Source: Verrucomicrobiota bacterium JB022
Lineage (GTDB): Bacteria > Verrucomicrobiota > Verrucomicrobiia > Opitutales > Oceanipulchritudinaceae
Assembly (NCBI GenBank): GCA_030673845.1
Contig: JAUTCQ010000020.1
Coordinates: 146,412-210,411, forward strand
Length of the DNA: 64,000 nt
Direction: 5' to 3'
A program made the translations under genes and the position numbers. Under the pieces are notes generated by a model, which worked only from the letters and a program-made list of their open reading frames with translations, made no database searches and was not told where the DNA came from. The first letter of the stretch is position 1; the number at the start of each line of letters is the position of its first letter. Positions 46,911 to 55,846 of the stretch are shown here, in pieces.

Positions 46911-47435
46911 TTAATCAGGCACCAGCACTGTCAGGTAGGGGGCACGCGCATGCAGCGGCTCCCACACGTCGCGCGGGGCGTTGGCCGCCAACTGGTTGAG
47001 CAACGCCTTGAGCGCCATGCGCAGCGCCTGCCGCTCGCCCGGCTCCAGCGAGGCGTCGGCAATGCGCGCCAGCAGCCGCTCCGCCTCCCGGACTTCCGGG
47101 GCAGCGTGGAAGCCCATCCGCCCGAGCCCATCGGGATGGGCAGACTCTGCCTCGATCTCGGCAAAATACCAATGCGCGCGCCCGTAGGCGAACAGTCGCC
47201 CCCAGAGCGGCAGGGCAAACACCGCCAGCGCGCAGCCCAGCACGGAAGGGTCTTGCAGGCCGAAAACCATCCCCGCCACCCCGACTATGCCCAGCCCAAG
47301 GGTGGTGGCAAAGCCCGCGAGGCAACTGAGGTAGCACAACAGGTGACTTCGCCGATAAGGCACCTCCGCCAGCATGTGGCGATACCAAGGCAGTTGTAGC
47401 CACCCGAGGCGCAGTTTCGGCTCCGTTGCATCCAT
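46911..47435 (-). CDS. Hypothetical membrane protein with two spans
   Basis: Not recognised. With ATG 47435 (MDATEPKLRLGWLQL) the protein has 174 residues. Two adjacent hydrophobic helices (LLCYLSCLAGFATTLGLGIVGVAGMVFGL and VLGCALAVFALPLWGRLFAYG, about 32-86) are followed by a soluble helical C-terminal half with conserved-looking acidic and arginine residues (HWYFAEIEAESAHPDG, REAERLLARIADASLEPGERQALRMAL). It could be a membrane-anchored regulatory or scaffold protein. It is upstream of the sulfotransferase-like gene on the same strand, separated by the tandem repeat, and divergent from the OpgC-type gene. Confidence 0.65.
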   Translation of the reverse strand: MDATEPKLRLGWLQLPWYRHMLAEVPYRRSHLLCYLSCLAGFATTLGLGIVGVAGMVFGLQDPSVLGCALAVFALPLWGRLFAYGRAHWYFAEIEAESAHPDGLGRMGFHAAPEVREAERLLARIADASLEPGERQALRMALKALLNQLAANAPRDVWEPLHARAPYLTVLVPD

Positions 47436-47658
47436 ACTTTGCCTTTTAGCATAAGGGTGGCCAATGCAGGGTAGTGGCCGCCTCACGACGCTTACCCGCC
47501 CTTGCGCCCGGGCATTTTGCCTGCCCAGCGTTATCCCGACATGCAGAACGCCGATCCCCTAGCTGGCACATTGCGGGTTGCCCTCGGGGCAAAGCGGGGT
47601 AGAACGGTAGCTTTCTTCGGGCAGCCTGTAGCGGCACACAAACTGCATCTTCAGCGCT

Positions 47659-48924
47659 ATGCCCGCCCTCACCGCCGAACCTGAGATGGCTCCTGCTACG
47701 ACGCCGCAGCTCGCACCCCAGACGGTCACCGCCACCAAATCGCCACCGGCCCCCACCAAGCCCGGTCGCGACATCCGTCTGGATGTGCTCCGCGGGCTAT
47801 TTCTGGTGCTGATGACGGTCAACCACATCCCGAACCCGTGGCACGATCGGGTAGTGCAGCCGGTGGGCTTTCTCTCGGTGGCTGAAGGCTTCGTCTTTAT
47901 GGCGGCTTATCTCTGCGGCGTCATCTTCACCAAGCGCATCGCGGAGAAGGGTTACGCCTTTGCCCGACGGTTCGCCAGCAAGCGTGCTTTGACGATCTAC
48001 GGCTGCCACGCCGTCTTGCTGCTGATCGGCTTCTTTGCAGCCTGGCAGATCGGCCCCAGCCCGCAGCCCACCGCCTGGATTTTTGACCGAGTACTGCACG
48101 ACCCGCTGGGCGCGATCTTTACCGGCCTCACCTTGCTCTACCAGCCCTCGTTTTTCGACATCCTGCCGATGTACATCCTCGGTGTATGGGCGACCCCATG
48201 GGTGCTGCGCCATACGCAAGAGCATGGCTGGTGGAAGTTGGCGGCAGTGAGCGGCCTCGTCTGGCTGGCGGCGCAGTTTGGTCTCAAGGACGTGCTGCAA
48301 AGCGCCTTGGCGGCACATCTGCCGGTCTACATGGGCGCGTTCGACATATTTGCGTGGCAGGCCCTGTGGTTGGGCGGCCTCTTTCTCGGTCAACAACAAT
48401 GGCTGGCTCGCGAACGCACCGGCCAAGCCCTGCGCGTACCGCGCCGCTGGGCGCTGGTCTCGCTGGTGGCGGTGGTCGGCTTTATGGCATTGCGGCATGC
48501 CCTGCCCCACCTAGAGCCCATGTGGTCGCACGCGATCTACCCGGTGATGGACAAGTGGCACCTCGCGCCCGGTCGGGTGCTGAACCTCGCCGCGATGGTG
48601 GTCTTTGTCATGAGCTTCAGCCCGCCGCGTCTGCCGGCGCTGCCGCCTTTCCGCTTCCTCAACGTAATCGGGCGTCAATCCCTCCCCGTCTTTACCGCGC
48701 ACGTACCGCTGGCGGTGATCGGCGTCACCTGGGTGCACGTTTACCAGCCGAGCATGTGGTCGATCACGGGCTACTACCTGGCCTGCCTCACCCTGTTGTG
48801 GGCGGTGGCACGTTTCTACGAGCTGCGGAAGAACCCTGTCAGGAAGCGTCCTCGGACCGACGTTGTTTCTTCAGTTGCCTCCACCGCGCCAGACGTTCCG
48901 CCACATGCTGTTCCGCCCCGTTGA
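47659..48924 (+). CDS. OpgC-type membrane acyltransferase
   Basis: A 421-residue polytopic protein of the OpgC family (relatives modify periplasmic glucans with succinyl groups). After a Pro/Thr-rich N-terminus, RDIRLDVLRGLFLVLMTVNHI (about 37-57) carries the conserved DxxRG..hxxNH motif, and FVFMAAYLCGVIFTKR and a series of about ten spans follow. HxxP/Asp residues near the first span would be catalytic. The substrate here is unknown. The C-terminal 29 codons overlap the 3' end of the convergent rarA gene by 86 bp. No opgG/opgH genes are nearby. Confidence 0.85.
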   Translation: MPALTAEPEMAPATTPQLAPQTVTATKSPPAPTKPGRDIRLDVLRGLFLVLMTVNHIPNPWHDRVVQPVGFLSVAEGFVFMAAYLCGVIFTKRIAEKGYAFARRFASKRALTIYGCHAVLLLIGFFAAWQIGPSPQPTAWIFDRVLHDPLGAIFTGLTLLYQPSFFDILPMYILGVWATPWVLRHTQEHGWWKLAAVSGLVWLAAQFGLKDVLQSALAAHLPVYMGAFDIFAWQALWLGGLFLGQQQWLARERTGQALRVPRRWALVSLVAVVGFMALRHALPHLEPMWSHAIYPVMDKWHLAPGRVLNLAAMVVFVMSFSPPRLPALPPFRFLNVIGRQSLPVFTAHVPLAVIGVTWVHVYQPSMWSITGYYLACLTLLWAVARFYELRKNPVRKRPRTDVVSSVASTAPDVPPHAVPPR

Positions 48925-50218
48925 CCTTGGGGCGGTAAAACTGCTGCGGGCGCTCCATATATTCCTGCCCGCTGATGCCTTCCGCAAATTCGTGGCTGTA
49001 CTGGTAGGTAGCCCCGTGGCCGAACGACTTGTTGAGCTTGGTGTGGGCATCGCGCAACCACAGAGGCACACCTTGTAGACCTTCCTTGCGGATAGCAGCC
49101 TTGGCCTCGGCAATCGCCAACGTGGTGGAATTGCTTTTGGGGCAGGTGGCGAGGAAAACGACGCAGTGGGCGAGGTTCAGCTCGCACTCCGGCAGGCCCA
49201 CTTGCTCGCAGGCCTGGAAGGTGGCGGTGGCCAGCGAAAGCCCGCGCGGATCGGCCATGCCCACGTCTTCGGAGGCAAAGATCACCAACCGGCGGGCGAT
49301 GAAGCGAGGGTCTTCTCCCCCGATCAACATCTTCGCCAGCCAGTAGAGCGCCGCATCGGGATCGCCGCCGCGCATGCTCTTGATGAAGGCCGAGGCGGTA
49401 TCGTAGTGCTCGTCTTCGTCCGCATCGTAGCGGATCTGCCGCTCGCGCGCAAAGGCCTCCAGCGCCTGCTCGTCGATCCGGCTGGCCAGCCCGGCAGCCA
49501 GCACCAGCGTTTCCAGCGCGTTCAAGGCACGGCGCAGATCGCCGTCGCACAGCTTGGCCAGAGAGCGCAGCACACCCTCCTCCGCCGTCACCCGCATGTT
49601 GCCCAGGCCGCGCTCGGTGTCCACCAGCGCCCGCTCCAGCACCGTCACCACATCGTCGAGCGGCACCGGTTCGAGCTTGAAGAGATGGCTGCGGCTGAGC
49701 AGAGGCGGGTTGACGTAAAAGCCGGGGTTATGGGTCGTAGCACCGATCAGGCGCACATGCCCCGCCTCCACGTCGGGGAGCAGCAGGTCTTGCTGGGCCT
49801 TGTTGAAGCGGTGGATCTCGTCGATAAAGAGGATCACGCGCTCCTCGGGCCGGGAACGGGCATAGCGCAACATGTCCCGCAGCTCGGCCACATTCGAAAG
49901 CACGGCGTTGAGGCGCAGGAACCGACTTTTGGTCTCGTGCGCAATCACCTCGGCCATGGTCGTCTTGCCGCAACCCGGCGGACCATAAAACAGCACGCTG
50001 CCAAAGGTATCGGTCGCGATCAGCCGGGGTAGCAGCGAGCCGTCCTCCAGCAGGTGGCGTTGCCCGGCCACCTCCGCCAGCGAACGCGGCCGCATCCGCG
50101 CCGCCAACGGCAACCGGGCGGGGGGCGTAGCGCCTTCTGCCGGCACGGGTACGGCGGGGCCTTGGCTACGAGCACTGGGCGGCTCGCCAAACATGTCTGT
50201 TTGTTCACCTGACGACAT
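48839..50218 (-). CDS. rarA: Replication-associated recombination protein A (MgsA/WRNIP1 family)
   Basis: A 459-residue AAA+ ATPase that acts at stalled replication forks. After a disordered N-terminus (about 1-40), [20 protein letters not shown] opens the AAA+ module. Walker A is GPPGCGKT (79-86), Walker [11 protein letters not shown] (129-138), sensor 1 is [20 protein letters not shown], and the C-terminal tetramerisation domain is [28 protein letters not shown]. It overlaps the OpgC-type gene at its 3' end and is divergent from thiD with about 52 bp between starts. Length and motifs are canonical. Confidence 0.96.
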   Translation of the reverse strand: MSSGEQTDMFGEPPSARSQGPAVPVPAEGATPPARLPLAARMRPRSLAEVAGQRHLLEDGSLLPRLIATDTFGSVLFYGPPGCGKTTMAEVIAHETKSRFLRLNAVLSNVAELRDMLRYARSRPEERVILFIDEIHRFNKAQQDLLLPDVEAGHVRLIGATTHNPGFYVNPPLLSRSHLFKLEPVPLDDVVTVLERALVDTERGLGNMRVTAEEGVLRSLAKLCDGDLRRALNALETLVLAAGLASRIDEQALEAFARERQIRYDADEDEHYDTASAFIKSMRGGDPDAALYWLAKMLIGGEDPRFIARRLVIFASEDVGMADPRGLSLATATFQACEQVGLPECELNLAHCVVFLATCPKSNSTTLAIAEAKAAIRKEGLQGVPLWLRDAHTKLNKSFGHGATYQYSHEFAEGISGQEYMERPQQFYRPKVNGAEQHVAERLARWRQLKKQRRSEDAS

Positions 50219-50270
50219 GCTCTATCCATGCCGTATTGCGCACTTGCTGACAAGGGGTGAATGCGGTTTC

Positions 50271-51065
50271 ATGAGCAAGATGTCTCCCGAAATCCTTCCT
50301 GCAGTGGTCAGTATCGCCACGACCGACTCCGGTTGCGGTGCCGGCATCCAGGCCGACTTGCTGACTTTTGCGGCCCGCAACACCTTCGGCACCACGCTCA
50401 TCACTAACCTCACGGCCCAGAACCCGGACGCGGTGCTCGCCATCGAGGAGCTGAGCAGCGAATTCATCGAGGCGCAGTGGAAGGCGCTGCACGGCTTTTT
50501 CGACCTCAAGGCGATCAAGACGGGCATGCTGTTCTCGGAGCGCGTGATCCGGTTGGTCGCGGGCTTTTTGCGGGAGGTGGAGATCCCCATCGTGATCGAC
50601 CCGGTGATGGTCTCGACCAGCGGTGCCGTGCTGCTGCAGGAGGAGGCGATCGAGGCCCTGCGCGAAGAACTGCTGCCGCTGGCGACCGTCATCACGCCCA
50701 ACCTCGACGAGGCCAAGGTGCTGCTCGGCTGGCGCCCGGAGACGAAGGCCGACATGGGGCGCGCGGCGGCAAAGCTGGCCAAGCTTTTCGGCACCGCAGT
50801 GCTGCTGAAGGGCGGTCACCTGGAAGGCGAGGCCGAGCTGGTGGATGTGTTGCATTGGGGCGACGGCGAGCAGCGGGAGTTTCGCCACCTGCGCATCGAC
50901 GGGGTAGACACCCATGGCAGCGGTTGCACGCTCGCCAGCGCGGTGGCCGCCGAACTCGCCAAGGGCTACCGGCTGGAGCTGGCGGTAGCGGAAGCACTCA
51001 CCTACCTGCACCGGACCCTCGCCCAGCCGTTGCAGGTCGATGGACGTCGCTACATCAACCACTAA
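50271..51065 (+). CDS. thiD: Hydroxymethylpyrimidine / phosphomethylpyrimidine kinase
   Basis: ThiD phosphorylates HMP and HMP-P in thiamine synthesis. The 264 residues show the ribokinase-fold signatures: DSGCGAGIQADLLTFAARNTFGTTLITNLTAQN (about 20-52), IKTGMLFSERVIRLV, VIDPVMVSTSGAVLL, TPNLDEAKVLLG, VLLKGGHLEG and the active-site motif DTHGSGCTLASAVAAELAKG (about 220-240). ATG 50271 (MSKMSPEIL) is the family-like start; an in-frame extension upstream overlaps rarA and is rejected. The 3' end overlaps comEC by 26 bp. No TPP riboswitch fits in the short upstream gap, and no other thi genes are in view. Confidence 0.95.
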   Translation: MSKMSPEILPAVVSIATTDSGCGAGIQADLLTFAARNTFGTTLITNLTAQNPDAVLAIEELSSEFIEAQWKALHGFFDLKAIKTGMLFSERVIRLVAGFLREVEIPIVIDPVMVSTSGAVLLQEEAIEALREELLPLATVITPNLDEAKVLLGWRPETKADMGRAAAKLAKLFGTAVLLKGGHLEGEAELVDVLHWGDGEQREFRHLRIDGVDTHGSGCTLASAVAAELAKGYRLELAVAEALTYLHRTLAQPLQVDGRRYINH

Positions 51066-52713
51066 CGAACCCGGGCGGCCCTTCCTTTGGCGCACCCCAT
51101 TGCTCTGGGTGCTGCTGCCGCTGCTGGCCGGTTACATCGCGGGTGAGCAGTGGCCAAGCCTGCCCATGTGGGTGCCGCTCGTCTTCGCGATTGCGTTGCT
51201 TGGCCCCCTGGCGGTGCTGACGTGGCGCGACCGGCTTTCGACGCGGGCCTTTGCCGGGCTGTGCCTGACCGCAATCGCATGCCTGAGCCTCACTTATTAC
51301 CTGGACCGCCGGGCCCCAACCTTACCGGAGGGCTGGGAAGGCCTACCACCACGCGAGATCGTCGCCACCGTCCAGATCGAGCGCCTTTTCAATCACTACC
51401 GGCCCGACCAGCCGCAACGGGGCTTGGCCCGCCTGGTCCAAACCTCCGGGGTCGAGACACCGCTGCAGGGCTACCGGATCGTTTTCGAATGGCCTCGGGG
51501 TCGGGAGGTCGAGCTGGGCGCACGCTATGCGATTACGGGCGTGTTGGCAGCGCGGGATGCAGAAGGCGGCTTTGGGCGCTATCTGGAGCGGCAGGGCGTG
51601 CCGCTGGCACTCGACCGCTTGCGCCATGTCGAAAAGGCCGCCCCACCCTCGTGGTTTGCACAGGCTCAAGGGGCGGCCCATGACCGCCTGCGCCGCGCGC
51701 TGATGCCGCAGGGCTTCGCCGACACGCCGGCCCGCCGGATGCTTGCGGCCATGCTGTTGGGTGAGACGGAGCTGTTGCCGCCGCAGGAGCGCCTAAACTT
51801 CATCGCGTCGGGTACGCTTCATTACTTTGCAATCAGCGGTCTGCACGTCGCGGCGGTTGCGGCCACGCTCGATTTGCTCCTGCGCGTGTTGCGGCTGCGC
51901 ACGGGCACCCGCACGATCACCGCCCTGCTCCTGCTCGCGCTTTATATCTGGGCGACCGGGCTGGCGGCCTCTGCCGTGCGCGCGGGCCTGATGATCGGCT
52001 TCTGGAGCCTCGCCACGCTCACCCGCCGCCAAGCGGCTTCTCTGCCCGCGTTGGTCGGGAGCGCCGTGCTCGTGCTGCTGTGGGATCCGCGCCAGCTGTG
52101 GACGCCGGGCTTCCAGCTCTCGTATCTGGTGGCGGCGGGCATCATCCTCTACGGGGTGCCGCTCGCCCGCTGGGGGCAAGAGCGCTGGCTGCTCTTCCCG
52201 TGGTTGCCGCGGCAGGACTGGAAGTGGCACCACCACTGGCGGCAGAACATCGTGCGCGGTCTGTGGAGCGCCTTGAGCATCAGCCTCGCCGCCACGCTCG
52301 CCAGTTGGCCGCTCTCGCTGCTCTACTTCGAGGTGTCGAGCCCGGGGGCGTGGCTGCTGAATGTGGTGCTGGCCCCGCTGGCGAGCCTCGCGGTGGCAGC
52401 GGGTGTGCTGGTCGTCTTGCTGGGCCTGGCAGGGGCGGCACCGCTCGCGCACTTCTTTGCCCACGCGGCGTGGCTGCTGCTCGATGCCATGAACCGCACC
52501 ATCGCTTTATTTGTCTCGTGGCCGCTCAGCACCGAACGGCGCAGCTGGTATTTCGACCTCGCCGGGTGGGTCTGTATGGCGGGGAGCGTTGGGCTTTTCT
52601 TCTTTTTGATCGTGAGGAAAAAACACGTAACTCCCCCGGGGCGTATCGCGTGGTTCTTCCCGGTCATCTGGAGCCTGGCGTGTATAGTTTGCCTCAGCTA
52701 CCGGCCGGGATAA
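51040..52713 (+). CDS. comEC: ComEC/Rec2-type DNA-uptake channel, short form
   Basis: A 557-residue polytopic protein. The N-terminal DUF4131 region (two spans, then an OB-like part with IVATVQIERLFNHY) and the Competence domain (FAISGLHVAAVAATLDLLLRVLR, ALYIWATGLAASAVRAGLMIGFW, FQLSYLVAAGIILYG) match ComEC, the inner-membrane channel for single-stranded DNA. The usual C-terminal metallo-beta-lactamase-like domain is absent: the protein ends about 70 residues after the last core span. It may depend on a separate nuclease or be vestigial. ATG 51040 overlaps thiD, so translation is probably coupled. Confidence 0.88.
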   Translation: MDVATSTTNEPGRPFLWRTPLLWVLLPLLAGYIAGEQWPSLPMWVPLVFAIALLGPLAVLTWRDRLSTRAFAGLCLTAIACLSLTYYLDRRAPTLPEGWEGLPPREIVATVQIERLFNHYRPDQPQRGLARLVQTSGVETPLQGYRIVFEWPRGREVELGARYAITGVLAARDAEGGFGRYLERQGVPLALDRLRHVEKAAPPSWFAQAQGAAHDRLRRALMPQGFADTPARRMLAAMLLGETELLPPQERLNFIASGTLHYFAISGLHVAAVAATLDLLLRVLRLRTGTRTITALLLLALYIWATGLAASAVRAGLMIGFWSLATLTRRQAASLPALVGSAVLVLLWDPRQLWTPGFQLSYLVAAGIILYGVPLARWGQERWLLFPWLPRQDWKWHHHWRQNIVRGLWSALSISLAATLASWPLSLLYFEVSSPGAWLLNVVLAPLASLAVAAGVLVVLLGLAGAAPLAHFFAHAAWLLLDAMNRTIALFVSWPLSTERRSWYFDLAGWVCMAGSVGLFFFLIVRKKHVTPPGRIAWFFPVIWSLACIVCLSYRPG

Positions 52714-52758
52714 AACCTTGACTGATGTTAGCGGCTTGCCAGCTTCATCCCAGCCAGT

Positions 52759-53052
52759 ATGAATGAGGATATGAAATCGGCTTATGACTTGGCTATGGAA
52801 CGTTTCCGCGACCCCTCCGACGGTCAGGAGAAGCCGTTGACCGAGGCGCAAAAGACCGCGATTGCCGAAGTGGATCGCAAGATTCAGGCCCGCCTGGCCG
52901 AGCTGGATATCATGCGCCAGAAGAAACTGGCCAACGCCCGCGCCCAACGCGACATCGCTTCGATCCAGGAGACCGATGAGCATTGGCGCCGCGACCGCAA
53001 GGCCCTTGAGGCCGAGCGCGAAGCAGAAAAGGACCGCATCCGCCGCAACTAG
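52759..53052 (+). CDS. Small hypothetical coiled-coil protein
   Basis: Not recognised. The 97 residues are hydrophilic and helical, with no signal peptide. The C-terminal two-thirds form a probable coiled coil (KTAIAEVDRKIQARLAELDI, QKKLANARAQRDI, HWRRDRKALEAEREAEKDR). It lies 45 bp after comEC on the same strand and 3 bp from the convergent EEP-family gene. Composition matches neighbours. It may be structural or bind nucleic acid through its basic residues; no function is claimed. Confidence 0.65.
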   Translation: MNEDMKSAYDLAMERFRDPSDGQEKPLTEAQKTAIAEVDRKIQARLAELDIMRQKKLANARAQRDIASIQETDEHWRRDRKALEAEREAEKDRIRRN

Positions 53053-53055
53053 GCT

Positions 53056-53829
53056 TTAGTCGGCAAAGCGGAAATCGGCCCGCAGCAGCTCATGGTCGGC
53101 CGCATCGGTCGGCACCACCTCGCAGGCTTCCACGCGCAGGAGGCGGTTGTAGAAAAGGTGGTCGAGCACGTAGGGCATGCGCTTCCACGTAATCTGCTGC
53201 GTTTGAGCCGCCTGATAACCGGCCTGCACGAATTGCTGGACGAGACTCTCGCGCGGGGCCGAATTCATGTCGCCCCCCAGAATGGTCGGCAGCTCGGAGT
53301 CGCGCAGGTAAGCCTCCACCTTGTCGCGCTGCCCCCGGTGGGCATCGCTACTGTGGTTGATGATGAAAAACGCCTGCAGGTGGGCGTTGAAGAGCCGCAC
53401 GCGTCGCCCCGCCAGTTGAGTGGTCGCCGAGAGCATCAGGCGGGCAGTAGGCCGGGTCGGAGCGCCGTAGAAGTCGAATTCCAGGTCGGGCGGCGGCAGG
53501 TCGATGCGCTCCACTTCCTCAACGGGCGTGCGGGAAAAGATCGCCTGCCCAAAGCCGAAGGGCAGCTCCGCATCGTCGTAGCGGGGGTAAGAAAATACGC
53601 TGTGATAGCCGGGCAGCAGCTCCTTGAGCCGCGAATAGTTGGGCGGTGGCTGCGCCTGCATGTCGTCGAGCTGCACGCGCTCGACTTCCTGCAGGAAAAT
53701 AATATCGGCATCCTGCGCCAGTAACACCTGCGCGCTTGCCTTGAGGTCGATCGGGGCGTTGTCGGGGTCAGCAGCATCCCAGACCTGCCCATACTGCATG
53801 TTGAAAGTAACGACTCGGAAGGAATTCAT
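53056..53829 (-). CDS. Endonuclease/exonuclease/phosphatase family protein
   Basis: A 257-residue cytoplasmic member of the DNase I-like EEP fold. The motifs are in the expected order: VVTFNMQYGQ (Asn), IIFLQEVERVQ (metal-binding Glu), GGDMNSAPRESLVQQF (Asp/Asn, about 182-195) and VLDHLFYNRL with the later DHELLRADF (catalytic His). There is no export signal. Substrates of this fold range from DNA and phospholipids to sugar phosphates, and none can be assigned. It is divergent from thyA with 167 bp between. Confidence 0.87.
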   Translation of the reverse strand: MNSFRVVTFNMQYGQVWDAADPDNAPIDLKASAQVLLAQDADIIFLQEVERVQLDDMQAQPPPNYSRLKELLPGYHSVFSYPRYDDAELPFGFGQAIFSRTPVEEVERIDLPPPDLEFDFYGAPTRPTARLMLSATTQLAGRRVRLFNAHLQAFFIINHSSDAHRGQRDKVEAYLRDSELPTILGGDMNSAPRESLVQQFVQAGYQAAQTQQITWKRMPYVLDHLFYNRLLRVEACEVVPTDAADHELLRADFRFAD

Positions 53830-53996
53830 CGGGGACGGCGCAGCGCCAGTAGACAGAATCGGGAGACCACAAACGAAGCAGAAGCAGCTCTAAACGAGAT
53901 GCTTACTATGCGCGCGCGAGGCCCGATGGCAAGCAATATGGTGCCCCGCGCCGGTCCAAAGGACTGGACCTGCCACCGCTTTCGTGCCTAAATCTC

Positions 53997-54803
53997 ATGC
54001 CCATGCAGGCATACCTCGACTTGTTGCGGCACGTGCTCGAAAACGGCGACCGGCGGATGGACCGCACGGGCGTCGGCACCCTTTCGTATTTTGGGGCCCA
54101 ATGCCGCTACGACTTGCGGCAGGGTTTTCCGCTGCTCACGACGAAGAAAGTCTACCTGCGCGGCATCATCCACGAGCTACTCTGGTTTTTGCAAGGCGAT
54201 ACCAACGTGCGCTACCTGCAGGAAAACAAGGTGCGCATCTGGGACGAGTGGGCCGATGAAAAAGGCGACCTTGGCCGGGTCTACGGGGCCCAATGGCGCG
54301 ACTGGCGAGCCCCCGACGGTCAGGCGATCGACCAGATACGCCAGGTGGTGGAAGGCCTGCGCAAAAACCCGGCCAGCCGCCGCCTGATGGTGGTGGCGTG
54401 GAACCCGGGCGAGGTCGACCAGATGGCGCTGCCCCCCTGCCACGCACTCTTCCAGTTTTGGGTCAACCAAAGCCGGGGCGAGCTGAGCTGCCAGCTTTAC
54501 CAGCGCAGCGGCGACCTCTTCCTCGGCGTGCCTTTCAACATCGCCAGCTACGCCTTGCTGACCTTGATGATGGCCCAGGTGGTGGGCCTCAAACCGGGCG
54601 AGTTCATCCACACGCTGGGCGATGCCCACATCTACTTGAACCACCTCGATCAGGTGAACGAGCAGCTCTCGCGCGAACCGCGCCCGCTGCCCCAGATGCA
54701 CCTCAACCCCGAGCGCACGGAGCTGGACCAGTTCCGCTACGAAGACTTCACGCTCACGGGCTACGACCCTCACCCCGCCATCAAGGCCCCCGTCGCCGTC
54801 TAG
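53997..54803 (+). CDS. thyA: Thymidylate synthase
   Basis: ThyA methylates dUMP to dTMP with methylene-tetrahydrofolate. The 268-residue protein is canonical: [20 protein letters not shown], catalytic Cys148 in [46 protein letters not shown] and the C-terminal IKAPVAV that closes over the active site. The start is ATG 53997 or ATG 54003 (MQAYLDLL), equally plausible. It is followed after 2 bp by folA, which regenerates the folate ThyA uses. Confidence 0.98.
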   Translation: MPMQAYLDLLRHVLENGDRRMDRTGVGTLSYFGAQCRYDLRQGFPLLTTKKVYLRGIIHELLWFLQGDTNVRYLQENKVRIWDEWADEKGDLGRVYGAQWRDWRAPDGQAIDQIRQVVEGLRKNPASRRLMVVAWNPGEVDQMALPPCHALFQFWVNQSRGELSCQLYQRSGDLFLGVPFNIASYALLTLMMAQVVGLKPGEFIHTLGDAHIYLNHLDQVNEQLSREPRPLPQMHLNPERTELDQFRYEDFTLTGYDPHPAIKAPVAV

Positions 54804-54805
54804 CC

Positions 54806-55282
54806 ATGCCGCAGCCCCCCTGGAAAGCCATTGCCGCCATGTCCGAAAACGGCGTGATCGGCCACCACGGCAAAATCCCCTGGCACCTGCCGGAGGACTT
54901 CAAGTGGGTGAAGCAGTGCACGCGCGGCCAAACCATCGTGATGGGCCGCAAGACCTTCGAATCGCTTGGTCGTCCCCTGCCCCAGCGCGAAAACGTGGTC
55001 ATCAGCCGAAGCGCGAGAGAGATCGAGGGCTGCACTGTGCTGCCATCGCTCGATGCTCTGCGCGTCTTCGATGCCCGGGGCGATATCTGGATCTTTGGCG
55101 GCGAGGAAATCTACCGGCAGGCCCTGCCCGACGTGGGCGACCTCTACCTGACGGTGGTCAAGCGCTTGGCCGAGGGCGACGCCTATTTCCCGGAGTTCGA
55201 GGAGCACTTCATGCTGGAGGCGGTCTTGCGCGACGAGCCGGAGTTCCAGATCCGCCACTACCACGCGCGCACCTGCGCCTGA
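54806..55282 (+). CDS. folA: Dihydrofolate reductase
   Basis: FolA reduces the dihydrofolate made by ThyA. The 158 residues show the family landmarks: [31 protein letters not shown] (Met20-type loop, with catalytic acidic residue in PED), [37 protein letters not shown] (NADPH-binding GG) and [23 protein letters not shown] 54806 directly follows the thyA stop, so the two are translationally coupled. A longer open frame in the same phase lies antisense to nothing and overlaps thyA in another frame; I reject it. Confidence 0.97.
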   Translation: MPQPPWKAIAAMSENGVIGHHGKIPWHLPEDFKWVKQCTRGQTIVMGRKTFESLGRPLPQRENVVISRSAREIEGCTVLPSLDALRVFDARGDIWIFGGEEIYRQALPDVGDLYLTVVKRLAEGDAYFPEFEEHFMLEAVLRDEPEFQIRHYHARTCA

Positions 55283-55377
55283 GAAGCGGTTTGCAAAAGC
55301 TTCAGAGGCGGCCCCGGCGATCCCTCAAGGTGGGCTCACACGTTGCGAAGCAGGGAAAAGGCGTCAAGCTTGCCTGG

Positions 55378-55794
55378 ATGAAGTCCTACCGCAAAGAGCT
55401 GTGGTTCAACGCCCCGCAACGTCGACAGATCATCCCCATCACCCCGCAGGTGGAGGAATGTCTGGCCGAGAGCGGCATCACCGAAGGCCTCTGTCTCGTC
55501 AACGCGATGCACATCACCGCCAGTGTGTTCATCAACGACAACGAGAGCGGCCTGCATGCCGACTACGACAAGTGGCTGGAGAAGCTGGCGCCCGAGAAGC
55601 CTTACGAGCAATACGCCCATAACGGCTTTGAGGACAATGCCGACGCGCACCTCAAGCGCACCATCATGGGCCGCGAGGTCGTGGTGGCGATCACCGAGGG
55701 CAAGCTGGACTTCGGCCCGTGGGAGCAGATCTTTTATTACGAGATGGACGGTAAACGCCGAAAGCGCGCCCTCGTAAAAATCATCGGGGAGTGA
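55378..55794 (+). CDS. yjbQ: YjbQ / UPF0047 family protein
   Basis: A 138-residue protein of the UPF0047 family, annotated in databases as 'secondary thiamine-phosphate synthase enzyme' because of weak complementation in E. coli. Conserved blocks are present: [20 protein letters not shown] with His, [11 protein letters not shown], and [48 protein letters not shown] 55378 ([10 protein letters not shown]) is the family start. It follows folA by 95 bp. The stop codon lies inside the terminator stem of the convergent nuo operon. Confidence 0.93.
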   Translation: MKSYRKELWFNAPQRRQIIPITPQVEECLAESGITEGLCLVNAMHITASVFINDNESGLHADYDKWLEKLAPEKPYEQYAHNGFEDNADAHLKRTIMGREVVVAITEGKLDFGPWEQIFYYEMDGKRRKRALVKIIGE

Positions 55795-55814
55795 GACATA
55801 CGCCCACTCCCCGA
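55776..55814 (-). terminator. Terminator of the nuo operon, overlapping the yjbQ 3' end
   Basis: A perfect 10-bp stem, TCGGGGAGTG (55784-55793) / CACTCCCCGA (55805-55814), 11-nt loop. On the minus strand it is followed after three bases by TTTTT (A-run 55776-55780). The upstream half lies within the yjbQ coding sequence. A second G+C-rich hairpin (55837-55863), without T-tract, overlaps the nuoN stop. Confidence 0.7.
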
Positions 55815-55846
55815 GAGTCAGAAACTTGAACTGTGCGCGGCCTGCC

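Noticed and set aside
50219..50270. TPP riboswitch upstream of thiD
   Set aside because: The gap is only 52 bp and carries no THI-box-like sequence.
54293..54805. Extended folA frame overlapping thyA
   Set aside because: The folA N-terminal motif starts at 54806; upstream residues are Arg/Pro/Ala-rich noise in the thyA region.
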